A stretch of 26,189 bases of DNA from positions 1 through 26,189 of the forward strand of contig SVUD01000026.1 in NCBI GenBank assembly GCA_015063445.1, in the 5' to 3' direction. The translations under genes were made by a program, and so were the position numbers. Position 1 is the stretch's first letter. Every line of letters starts with the position of its first letter. Below, one piece after another: positions 1 to 7,800 of this stretch. The DNA is from Oscillospiraceae bacterium. GTDB lineage: Bacteria; Bacillota_A; Clostridia; Oscillospirales; CAG-272. Under the pieces are notes generated by a model. The model was not told where the DNA came from. It made no database searches and saw nothing but the letters and a program-made list of their open reading frames with translations.

Positions 1-79
1 GCGAGCTTTCGAACAATACGAGAAAATGGGCAAATTGCGGTTTTACACCAATGGAAATGAGAAAGCAGGTGCTCGGAGT

Positions 80-388
80 ATGACAGGTGTAATTTACGCT
101 CGGTATTCCTCGGATAATCAGCGTGAGGAATCTATCGAGGGGCAGATTCGCGAGAACACTGCTTTTGCCGAGAAGAATGGCACCACGATAGTTGGGCATT
201 ACATAGATAGGGCATATTCTGCGAAAACCGACAACTGCCCCGAGTTTTAGCGTATGATACGCGATAGCGCGAAAAAGACCTTTGACGTAGTCATAGTTTG
301 TAAGCTTGATCGCTTCCGTGTCGGAAGCCTCGCAAGGAGGAGCAAATTCCCGTACGAGTTTGCCGCTCGGGTTTTAACTCCTATCTAA
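80..388 (+). pseudogene. Serine recombinase (resolvase/invertase family), N-terminal remnant
   Basis: The translation from the ATG at 80 begins MTGVIYARYSSDNQREES, the typical start of the resolvase N-terminal catalytic domain; the serine of ARYSSDNQ is the expected nucleophile. After 56 residues (NCPEF) there is an in-frame TAG at 248-250. The same frame then continues as RMIRDSAKKTFDVVIVCKLDRF, the next conserved block of large serine recombinases, so the stop probably replaced a glutamine codon (FQRM). After KLDRF the frame no longer resembles the family and ends at TAA 386-388. The recombinase and zinc-ribbon domains are absent. The frame is also open upstream to the window edge, so the original start could be earlier. 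I read it as a dead end of a former mobile element. The family call is firm; that it is inactive is inferred from the stop and the truncation. Confidence 0.85.
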
Positions 389-421
389 TCAATTTGTCTT
401 ACAAAACTACAACTCACAAAC

Positions 422-467
422 AAAAACTCCGCACAAGGCTTGATTTAAAGCTTTTGCGCGGAGTTTG
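422..467 (-). terminator. Hairpin terminator downstream of the small lipoprotein gene
   Basis: AAACTCCGC (424-432) pairs with GCGGAGTTT (458-466), with a weaker inner stem. On the minus strand the hairpin is followed by a U-rich run (TTTTTGTTTG). It lies 15 bp beyond the stop of the minus-strand lipoprotein gene. It is U-rich on both sides and could also stop plus-strand read-through from the recombinase remnant. Confidence 0.7.
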
Positions 468-481
468 TTATTATCCTTAAT

Positions 482-871
482 TTATTTAACTGTTATTCTT
501 GCGGCGACTATCTGTGGCGGATAGCTCATCATTACCTGGCCGCTGTAAAGAATTTCGACGGTGTCACCGACCTTGATGTCCGAGCGGGAAATGGCGTTTC
601 CTTCCTTATCAAAGTATTCGGTGGCGTTTGCGGTTATTACCCAGTGTATACCCGATGTGTATTCGCTTTCGATAACGTCTATCGAAATTCGTTCGGCAAT
701 CTCCGTCACCCTTGCAATCATTTTAAAATTGCTGCCGGGCTTGGTGGCATCGGCATTTTCGCTATCGTCGTTTGTGTTATCGTTTTTGTTGAATATGCCC
801 TTAAGAGCGGCGCAGGAGCCGAGGGACAAAACCAAGACTAACGTAAGCGCGGTAAACAGTATTTTTTTCAT
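482..871 (-). CDS. Small lipoprotein, DUF3221-like
   Basis: This 129-residue protein has a signal peptide and lipobox (LGSC, Cys20), an Asp/Asn-rich linker (about 28-45), and a compact beta-rich domain at about 48-129. The domain resembles DUF3221/YobA-like secreted proteins: ITANATEYFD, then DIKVGDTVEIL, then PPQIVAARITV, an OB-like barrel pattern. It is expected to be lipid-anchored on the outer face of the membrane. The role of this family is not established and I assign none. The start is supported by a GAGGATATAAAATG context and by a consensus sigma-A promoter about 85 bp upstream. The gene is monocistronic, divergent from the GH3 gene and closed by a hairpin terminator. The lipoprotein call is strong; the domain name rests on pattern resemblance only. 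Confidence 0.8.
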   Translation of the reverse strand: MKKILFTALTLVLVLSLGSCAALKGIFNKNDNTNDDSENADATKPGSNFKMIARVTEIAERISIDVIESEYTSGIHWVITANATEYFDKEGNAISRSDIKVGDTVEILYSGQVMMSYPPQIVAARITVK

Positions 872-953
872 TTTATATCCTCGACAGAATTCTTTATGCT
901 CAATTAATGTATTGATTTTACCGAATCTTTAATTGTTCGGCGTTATCTCAGAC

Positions 954-982
954 ATTATATCATATATTATTCTACGTGTCAA
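954..982 (-). promoter_or_regulatory. Sigma-A promoter of the small lipoprotein gene
   Basis: Read on the minus strand: TTGACA (982-977), a 17-bp spacer, then TATAAT (959-954). Both hexamers are perfect consensus. The predicted start near 947 gives a leader of about 75 nt before the lipoprotein ATG. Confidence 0.85.
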
Positions 983-1057
983 CAAAAATATTGTTAGCAG
1001 TTATTTGCAGTTGTTTGAGAAAGTTGAAAAAACGCGCTGCAAAAGAGTGAATATGTA

Positions 1058-1086
1058 TTGACTTTTGCTTCACTATTTGATAAAAT
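1058..1086 (+). promoter_or_regulatory. Sigma-A promoter of the GH3 gene
   Basis: TTGACT (1058-1063), a 17-bp spacer, then TAAAAT (1081-1086). The TTG that would be the first possible start codon of the open frame is itself the -35 box, so translation must begin downstream at ATG 1121. Upstream, GCAGTT occurs twice 11 bp apart (997-1002 and 1008-1013), about one helical turn, which could be an activator site. Confidence 0.8.
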
Positions 1087-1120
1087 CAAAGTCGGTGGAA
1101 TCACCAGGGAGGAAATTACT

Positions 1121-3430
1121 ATGGCAAACATGGAAAGGTGGGCGAGAATAAAGTATCAGCCCGTATTGCCTTTAGGCGAAAATAACACTAAAATTACAGG
1201 CTGCCGCGCTCATATTGATTTATCACGAATGGCGGCAGAGGAGGGAACGGTTCTCTTGAAGAACGAGAACAACGTTCTTCCTTTGAGTAAAAATACAAAC
1301 GTGGCGATATTCGGCAAGGCGCAGATAGATTACGTTAAGGTTGGCGGAGGAAGCGGAGATGTTCACTCCGAGTATACGCTCAATATATACGATGCGATGA
1401 AAATGCAGGAGAGCGTGTCAGTTTTTGACGAGCTTTCGCTTTATTATAAAGCTTACGTGGAAGAGGCTTATAAGAATGGCGGAAGGAACGGAATGCTCGG
1501 CGAGCCCGAGATCCCCGAAAAATTGCTTCTCGGCGCTAAAAAATATACCGACACCGCTATTATAACCATTTGCAGATATTCGGGTGAGGGCTCGGACAGA
1601 CGAAACGACGGTACCGATTGCTATTTCAATTTAAGTAAGGAAGAAATGGCTATGGTGGAGACCGTGTCGAATAATTTCGAGCGTGTAATCGTTCTTCTTA
1701 ACGTTGGAGCGATGATAGATACCTCTTGGTTCGCAAGCAACCCCAAGATATCCTCGGCGGTTATGATCTGGCAGGGCGGAATGGAAGGCGCGCTTGCCGC
1801 GGCGAATATTCTTGTCGGAAAATGTAATCCTTCCGGAAAGCTTGTTGATACCTGCGCTGTAAGCTTTGATGATTATCCGTCATCCGCGGGATTCCACGAA
1901 TCTGTCGATTACGTAAAATACACCGAGGACGTGTTCGTTGGATACAGATATTTTGAAACTATTCCCGGTAAGAGCGAAAGAGTTGTTTATCCATTTGGAT
2001 ACGGTCTTTCGTATACAAAATTCGAATTTTCGGATATGTCGGCTAATGTCAACGGAGAAGATATAACAGTTACCGTTAACGTAAAAAATATTGGCTCGTA
2101 CGAGGGTAAAGAAGTAATTCAGGTTTATTACAATGCGCCCGTCGGAAAGATTACAAAGCCAAAGCTCGAGCTTGCGGCTTTTGCTAAGACGAAGTTGCTT
2201 AAACCTAACGAAATGCAAACTTTAGTTTTAAAATACGCAATTAAGGATATGGCTTCCTATGACGATTTGGGTGACGTTTGCAAATCTGCGTGGGTTCTTG
2301 AAAAAGGAAAATACGGCATACTCGTCGGAAATTCCGTAAATGACGTGACAAAGCTTGACTTTGAATATACCCTTGAAGAAAACGTTATCTGCGAAAAGCT
2401 TACCGAATATTGTGCGCCGAGAAATCTCGGCTGTCGTCTTACGGCATCGGGAGAGTACGTAGCAGTACCCGACGCAGAGCCCGTAAGAAAGACGTTTAAG
2501 AATGAATACGTATGCGAGTATTTGCCCCCTGTCACTAAGGAAGACAAGAAGCTTCTTATCGACGTTGCTAACGGTAAGGTGACTGTTGACGAATTTATAA
2601 CTCAGCTTTCGGACTCCGAGCTTGCGGCTCTTCTTAAGGGCAAAGCTAACACGGGTACGGCTAATACCGGTGGTATGGGCGGACTTTCGAGTTATGGTAT
2701 ACCAACTCCTATGACGGTGGACGGTCCTGCGGGCGTACGCATTAATGCTTGCACCGGTGTTAGAACTACGGCATTCCCCGTAGCGACGATGCTTGCTTGC
2801 ACGTGGAATACCGAGCTTTTGGAAAAGATAGGCGCCGCGGGAGCTATCGAGACAAAGGAGAATAACCTCTCCATGTGGCTCACACCCGCTTTGAACATCC
2901 ATAGAAGCCCCCTTTGCGGAAGAAACTTTGAGTACTACTCCGAGGATCCTCTTGTTTCGGGAAAAATGGCTGCTGCAATGGTAAGAGGCATACAGTCTCA
3001 AAGAATCGTTGCCACGCCCAAGCACTTCGCTTGTAATAACAAGGAAACCAACCGTAAGGAATCGGATTCGATCTTATCCGAAAGAGCTTTGCGTGAGATC
3101 TACATAAAGGGATTTGAGATATGCGTTAAGGAATCTTCGCCGAGACTTCTTATGACGGCGTACAACCTCTTTAACGGTGTAAGAAGCTCCGAGAACGCAG
3201 AGCTGATCACGGGAATTTTAAGAGGAGAGTGGGGATACGACGGACTCGTAACCACCGACTGGAATAATACCGCAAGTCAGACCAAGGAGGTCCTTGCGGG
3301 CAACGATATAAGAATGCCATCGGCTACAACCGAGGATCTTGCGGAAGGTCTTGCTTCGGGAATGATAACGAGAGCTGACGTAGCGGTGTCCGTAAAGAGA
3401 CTGATCGAGATGATTCTCTGGCTCGAGTAG
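1121..3430 (+). CDS. Glycoside hydrolase family 3 beta-glucosidase, domain-swapped type
   Basis: This 769-residue enzyme has the C-terminal GH3 domain first (about 35-280), then a fibronectin-III-like domain (about 305-420), and the TIM-barrel (GH3 N domain) last (about 470-769). The predicted nucleophile is Asp713 in VTTDW; the predicted acid/base is Glu156 in the RYSGEGSDRR loop. DGPAGVR (534-540) and PKHF (Lys634-His635) are substrate-binding motifs of the barrel. This swapped order is known from rumen and gut Clostridia beta-glucosidases. The enzyme would release terminal beta-glucosyl (or related) residues from oligosaccharides. No signal peptide is seen, so it is probably cytoplasmic. 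I chose ATG 1121 because AGGGAGG (1106-1112) sits just before it and the promoter covers the alternative TTG. The gene is monocistronic with a terminator 45 bp after the stop. Exact substrate is unknown. Confidence 0.93.
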   Translation: MANMERWARIKYQPVLPLGENNTKITGCRAHIDLSRMAAEEGTVLLKNENNVLPLSKNTNVAIFGKAQIDYVKVGGGSGDVHSEYTLNIYDAMKMQESVSVFDELSLYYKAYVEEAYKNGGRNGMLGEPEIPEKLLLGAKKYTDTAIITICRYSGEGSDRRNDGTDCYFNLSKEEMAMVETVSNNFERVIVLLNVGAMIDTSWFASNPKISSAVMIWQGGMEGALAAANILVGKCNPSGKLVDTCAVSFDDYPSSAGFHESVDYVKYTEDVFVGYRYFETIPGKSERVVYPFGYGLSYTKFEFSDMSANVNGEDITVTVNVKNIGSYEGKEVIQVYYNAPVGKITKPKLELAAFAKTKLLKPNEMQTLVLKYAIKDMASYDDLGDVCKSAWVLEKGKYGILVGNSVNDVTKLDFEYTLEENVICEKLTEYCAPRNLGCRLTASGEYVAVPDAEPVRKTFKNEYVCEYLPPVTKEDKKLLIDVANGKVTVDEFITQLSDSELAALLKGKANTGTANTGGMGGLSSYGIPTPMTVDGPAGVRINACTGVRTTAFPVATMLACTWNTELLEKIGAAGAIETKENNLSMWLTPALNIHRSPLCGRNFEYYSEDPLVSGKMAAAMVRGIQSQRIVATPKHFACNNKETNRKESDSILSERALREIYIKGFEICVKESSPRLLMTAYNLFNGVRSSENAELITGILRGEWGYDGLVTTDWNNTASQTKEVLAGNDIRMPSATTEDLAEGLASGMITRADVAVSVKRLIEMILWLE

Positions 3431-3474
3431 TTTCGGGCTTAGGTATTTAGGCGTAACCGAATAAAAACAAAAAG

Positions 3475-3519
3475 CGGTAGAAGCATTGTCAAGAAAGCAG
3501 TGCCTCTACCGTTCTTTTA
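3475..3519 (+). terminator. Intrinsic terminator after the GH3 gene (copy 1 of a repeated terminator)
   Basis: CGGTAGAAGCATTG (3475-3488) pairs with CAGTGCCTCTACCG (3498-3511) with one mismatch and one G-U pair, followed by TTCTTTT. The right arm and tail are almost identical to those of the hairpin at 3851-3893. Confidence 0.85.
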
Positions 3520-3544
3520 TCTAAATTTAAAAGTAATTAATGTT

Positions 3545-3642
3545 GAAAACCTACGGTTTTCTTCGTTTTGATTATAGTTTTTATTCTATCCTCGTTTCCT
3601 CACTCAGCGTACCCTTGTACGCTTCTCGCTCGTCATCCGAGG
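3545..3642. repeat. Nested small hairpins in the GH3 to DUF4160 gap
   Basis: There is a GAAAACC/GGTTTTC hairpin (3545-3561) and then a composite structure with outer arms ATCCTCG (3588-3594) and CGAGGAT (3636-3642). The composite encloses AGCGTAC-CCTT-GTACGCT (3606-3623). The inner element and its flanks (CTCAGCGTA...TACGCTTC) recur as a perfect palindrome at 14202-14219, suggesting a dispersed intergenic repeat family. No coding potential was seen. Confidence 0.6.
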
Positions 3643-3683
3643 ATTTCCGCGCAAAATCCCGTCGCCCGAGGGCTTAGGTATTA

Positions 3684-3797
3684 GCGTGAAGCTCTTAGAA
3701 GAGCATTCACGCAGTGATATAAATCCCTTTGGGATTTTCGATATGTTGCTAAAGCAACTCGATATGCCTACGGCTCGATATGTTCGCTTACGCGAAC
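3684..3797. repeat. Array of five perfect or near-perfect mini-hairpins
   Basis: Five hairpins occur in succession: arms GCGTGA/TCACGC (3684-3712), AAATCCC/GGGATTT (3721-3737), GTTGC/GCAAC (3745-3758), GCC/GGC (3766-3774) and GTTCGC/GCGAAC (3782-3797). The last three are preceded by the same spacer, TCGATAT. Such hairpin strings resemble palindromic intergenic repeats of Clostridia. They could fold into a branched RNA or be inert. The stretch sits between two near-identical terminators. Confidence 0.7.
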
Positions 3798-3850
3798 GTG
3801 ATAAATTTCATTTCATGTAGAGCAGCGAATATGCTTAAACGTGATAAAAA

Positions 3851-3893
3851 CGGTAGAAGTACATTTTTAATAATGTGCCTCTACCGTTCTTTT
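3851..3893 (+). terminator. Second copy of the repeated terminator
   Basis: CGGTAGAAGTACATT (3851-3865) pairs with AATGTGCCTCTACCG (3872-3886), followed by TTCTTTT. It shares its right arm, tail and following ATCTAAATT with the terminator at 3475-3519. It ends just 20 bp before the next promoter, insulating the DUF4160/DUF2442 pair. Confidence 0.8.
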
Positions 3894-3912
3894 ATCTAAA
3901 TTAAAAAAAGCA

Positions 3913-3941
3913 TTGACATTATCACGATACCGTGATATAAT
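3913..3941 (+). promoter_or_regulatory. Promoter with embedded palindromic operator for the DUF4160/DUF2442 pair
   Basis: TTGACA (3913-3918), a 17-bp spacer, then TATAAT (3936-3941): a perfect consensus promoter. The spacer is almost filled by the palindrome TATCACGATACCGTGATA (3920-3937), with 7-bp arms and a 4-bp centre, which overlaps the start of the -10. A repressor bound there would block RNA polymerase. The likely repressor is the HTH-tailed second protein of the operon (inference). Confidence 0.85.
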
Positions 3942-3972
3942 ATAAGTGAAAGAAAATTAAAGGAGTATACTT

Positions 3973-4227
3973 ATGCCGGTATTATCGCAATTCTACGGAA
4001 TAATAATAAGAATGTATTTTTTGCAGAGCGAACACAACCCTCCTCACATTCATGCCATATATAACGAAGACGTTGCCGCAATCGACTTTATGACAGGAGA
4101 TATTCTCGAAGGGCATCTTCCTCCAAAAGCATTGAGTATGGTTAAGGAGTGGTTGTCTTTGCACAAAAACACCCTGATGGAAATTTGGGAAACGCAAGAG
4201 TTCCAGAAAATACCGCCTCTTGAATAA
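3973..4227 (+). CDS. DUF4160 protein, putative toxin-antitoxin partner
   Basis: This 84-residue protein has the DUF4160 signature: the N-terminal PVLSQFYGIIIRMYF, then NPPHIHAIYNED with the conserved histidines, ILEGHLPPKAL, and a C-terminal KEWLSLHKNTLMEIWE helix. The family length fits. It is the first gene of a two-gene operon with the DUF2442 gene 23 bp downstream. The two families are often found side by side and are suspected of forming a toxin-antitoxin-like pair, but the biochemical activity is not known to me. The start has an AAAGGAG site 8-9 bp upstream. Transcription is driven by the operator-containing promoter at 3913-3941, which suggests autoregulation. Confidence 0.87.
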   Translation: MPVLSQFYGIIIRMYFLQSEHNPPHIHAIYNEDVAAIDFMTGDILEGHLPPKALSMVKEWLSLHKNTLMEIWETQEFQKIPPLE

Positions 4228-4250
4228 AAATCAAATAAGGAGATTCAATT

Positions 4251-4688
4251 ATGTTTCATAAGATAAAAAGCGTTTCGCCTTTGCCCGAATATAAGCTTTC
4301 CGTTCAATTCTCAGAAGGAGTTACGAAAATTTATGACGTAAAACCTTTATTTGAACGATTTTCATTCTTTCGAGAACTGAAAAAACATCCCGAGATATTT
4401 GCCGCTGCCACTGTTGACGTGGGTGGCTACGGTATCGTTTGGAATGATGATTTGGACATTTCGTGTGATGAGCTTTGGGAAAACGGCGTACAAATGAATA
4501 CACCGTTTGACGGACTTTTGGCTTTCAGCGATGCTACCGAGCTTTGGGGACTTAACGAAAGCACTCTTCGTAAGGCTATTAGCTACGGTAAGCTCGTCAA
4601 CGGAGTTGACGTTTGTAAATTTGGAAAGCAGTGGGTCGTTTCTATCGACGCTATGAAAAGAGAATACGGCAACGCCCCGAGAAGCTAA
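4251..4688 (+). CDS. DUF2442 protein with C-terminal helix-turn-helix
   Basis: This 145-residue protein has two parts. Residues 1-82 form a DUF2442 domain (MFHKIKSVSPLPEYKLSVQF, DVKPLFERF, then GYGIVWNDDLDISCDELW). Residues 88-142 resemble a DNA-binding HTH found in Clostridia regulatory proteins (SDATELWGLNESTLRKAI, GKLVNGVDVCKFGKQWVV, AMKREYG). It probably acts as the antitoxin/autorepressor binding the palindrome at 3920-3937 and as partner of the upstream DUF4160 protein; both roles are inference. Its AAGGAG site lies 9 bp before the ATG. The fusion of DUF2442 to an HTH is what points to transcriptional control. A bidirectional terminator follows. Confidence 0.85.
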   Translation: MFHKIKSVSPLPEYKLSVQFSEGVTKIYDVKPLFERFSFFRELKKHPEIFAAATVDVGGYGIVWNDDLDISCDELWENGVQMNTPFDGLLAFSDATELWGLNESTLRKAISYGKLVNGVDVCKFGKQWVVSIDAMKREYGNAPRS

Positions 4689-4710
4689 AGCGCAACCTAA
4701 TAATATACAA

Positions 4711-4753
4711 AAAACCGTGACGAATTACCGAAAACTCGCCACGGTCTTTTTTT
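4711..4753. terminator. Bidirectional terminator between convergent genes
   Basis: ACCGTGACGA (4714-4723) pairs with TCGCCACGGT (4736-4745) with one mismatch. It is followed by CTTTTTTT on the plus strand and a run of six T on the minus strand. It therefore serves both the DUF2442 gene and the large minus-strand lipoprotein gene. Confidence 0.85.
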
Positions 4754-4760
4754 ATTTTTT

Positions 4761-4828
4761 AAGCTTAATTTTATTTAAGCTTTGTCTTTAAAGCTTTATT
4801 TTTGTTAAAGCTTTGCTTTTTTAAGCTT
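4761..4828. repeat. AAGCTT-containing degenerate tandem repeat
   Basis: AAGCTT occurs five times at 4761, 4777, 4791, 4808 and 4823, spaced 14-17 bp apart, separated by T-rich sequence such as TTTGTCTTTA. It lies in the 3' untranslated region of the large lipoprotein transcript. No gene is seen in 4754-4880. Confidence 0.75.
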
Positions 4829-4880
4829 TGTTTTGTTATGCTGTAGTTTAGTTTTGAAGCTAAGCTATCATTAACAAATT

Positions 4881-7800
4881 TTAAGGGTTAGGAGTGCTGG
4901 GAAGGACAACGCCTCCGCCATTAGCGATTCCACCGCCGACAACGGTTGAGTCATCGGGAGCTTCGGTGATTCCCTCATCGGGAGCTTCGGTGATTCCCTC
5001 GTCGGGAAGCTTTTCGCCTTCACCCTCGCCTTCGTCGGGAAGAACCTCTTCCTCTTTGCCATCCTCGGGCTCTACGGGAACGGTAGGAGTATCAGCGCCG
5101 ATCTCCTTGCCGCAGCCTTCGTAATCGCATATCTTGTCGCCGTCTGTATCTACGCAGTCTTTTGCGTCATCGCGAACGTATGAGCAGCCTTCGTTGTTAC
5201 AGGTAGCGTCGCACTCGGAAGAGTAAGCGTGCTTGCCAACTGCCTCACGGGTAGCGCCGCAAACGTCACAAACGGTGTCCTCACAGCCGTCGCCGTAGAT
5301 GTGTGCTACTGCCTCACGGGTAGCGCCGCAAACGTTACAAGCGGTATCGTCACATCCGTCATAGGTATGCGCGCCTGTTGCTTCACGCTCTTCGCCGCAG
5401 ATACCGCAAGCGGTAGCGCAGTCACCTGCGTAAACGTGCTCGCAGTTAACAACTATGAGAGCTGCGTAATCTGTAGTTCCGGTTGCTGTGAAACCTTTCT
5501 TAGCAGTACGGAAGTCATAGTGCGTCTTTGAAGACATATAGAAGCCTACAAGGTAAGCGCTGTTAGTCGCGCTCTTTGCATATACGCCTGCGTTGTAGAA
5601 GGTACCAATCTCAGCATCAAAGCTCCAAGTAGGATAAAGAGCACCCTCAAGAGTGGTTACAATATCAAACTTAGTAGCGGAAGTACCGGTCATAATAATG
5701 TAGTTCTTAACGCCTTCCGCATCAAGGAAGTAAAGGTTATACTCGCCCGTGATTTCTTTGCCTTCAGCATCAAATGCCTTCTCAATATAGAATGCGGTAG
5801 CATCGTTGATATTGGTGGTAGAATCCATAACCTTTGCGGTAGAGCTGGGTTTGTAAATAGTGCCAAGCATATAGGTGCTCCACTTATCGGAATATACGTA
5901 GAAGGGCTTACCAACAAGGTAATCAACGGATACAACAGTTCCAACCTTAAGGAGAGCAACCTTATAGGTTACGGTCTCGCTATGAGTTCCGCAGGTATAA
6001 GTAGCGGTAATAACAGCGTCGCCGGAAACGTTAGGCATTGTGATGGTGGTTACACCGTCAACAGTTGCGATAATAGCTGTATCGGATGTCCATGTGATAG
6101 TAACGCTATCGTAAGCGCCGGTAACGGTCTTAACTGTGAAAGCGGTACCTGCGTTCATCTTCTCGGCAAGAGCGTTCTCGGTCTTCGCAGCTTCAACTCT
6201 TTCTGCGTAAAGAGCCTTCATATCGATAGAGCAGTTGTCGCAAAGATTGTCATTAGTTGCATCAACGTGGTCTGCAACCTCACGAACGAAGCCGCAAGCG
6301 CAGGTGGTGTCACAAGCGTTGTCATAAACGGTGTGCTCTACTCCGGTAACGTCACGGGTGTATGCGCAAACATTACAGGTAGCGTCACAGTCGGAGGAGA
6401 ACTCGTGAGTGCAAACTGCCTCAACAAGCTTAACGTAGAATATGCCCTTATCATCGAGCTTCTTAAGATCTACATTGGGGTTCTCGTTGTAAGAACCGAT
6501 TACCCAATTGTAAGAGTCTACGTTAGCGGTAAAGGTACCAAGCTCCGCATTGTATACGAAAACGGTGGTGGGTTCAGATTTGAACTGGAATTCTTGAATC
6601 TCAGAGTAGGGGGAAGAAGTCTGATAACCGGAGTAAATGGTAAGATACTTCTCACCAAACTTGATGTAGTATCCGCCCTCGGTAGCCTCAAGATAGAAGT
6701 CTGTACCGTCAGCGGGAACGGTGGTAGCATCAAGCTTATAGTAGTAGGTTGCGTATTTGCCGATAACGAAGTAACCGGTCTTAAGGTTTTCCTGATAGAA
6801 GTAAAGCTTGTAAGCCTTGCCTGTCTCGGGAGCGATAACCTCCATAATATCGAGAGTAGGAGCCTTTGCAAGAGCAAGCTTATACTCTTCGGTAATTTTG
6901 GTAGCGCCGCACTTGAAGGTTGCAACGAGAACAGCCTCAGCTGCCTCTGCGCCAAGCTTAACGGTAACAACGTTACCATTGATTACTACAGCGTTGCTCT
7001 GGGAAGCCCAAGTGATAGCAACTCTGCCTACCTTCTCGGTAAGGATGAACTGAACGGATGAGGTGTACTCGGTGTTGAGCTTGATTTCAGCCTTAGCAGC
7101 CTCGATCAAAGCATTTTCAACATCTGCCATGCTGCTGCCGCAAACGTCACAAGTGCCGTCCTCAGCCTCGTCAACGTGCTCAGCGAGGGGCTTACGGGTA
7201 GCGCCGCAATCACAGGTAGTATCGCAATCAGCGGTGTACTTGTGGGGAGCCTCACGGGTTGCGCCGCAATCACAGGTAGCGTCGCAATCGTCGGTATAGG
7301 TATGCTCAACGGTGGTCTCACGGGTTGCGCCGCAAACGTCACAGGTGGTGTCACAGTCGGTGGTGAACTCGTGCTTGCAATTGATTTCTACAAGGTAAGC
7401 AACAAACTGAGATACGCCAAGGTTAGCGGCGTTGTTGCCTGTAATGTAGTAAGTGGAGTTTGCGCTTAAGGTGTTGTAGGTGTTGTAAGTACCAAGATAG
7501 TAATCATTGTCGTACTTAGCGGTCTTTATGTTACTAAGAAGTATACCAAGCTCTGCGTCGAAGAAGTAAACGCAGCCGGGAGTTGCGGAGAATCTGATAC
7601 CTACCTTATCGGTAGTGTATTCATACATATCAAGGTAGGACTTTTTGCCCTCTGCGTCAAGGCAGTAGAGGTAATAACCTCCCTCGGTTGCCTCAAGATA
7701 TACGTCAGCCGCAAGCGCAAGCTGATCGGTAGTTGCGAAATAGTCACCGGACTTCTTTCCGTTGAAGAAGAGGTCCTTACCAAGCTTTGCCTGATAGAGA

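Noticed and set aside
1058..1120. A TTG start extending the GH3 protein by 21 residues
   Set aside because: The TTG is the -35 hexamer of the promoter and the region lacks an RBS; ATG 1121 has AGGGAGG.
3684..3797. CRISPR array
   Set aside because: The repeats are 7-bp spacers between unequal hairpins, without a constant repeat of 23-40 bp or unique spacers, and no cas gene is present.
4761..4828. Replication origin or iteron array from the AAGCTT repeats
   Set aside because: The repeats are short, degenerate and T-rich in a 3' untranslated region, with no replication gene nearby.
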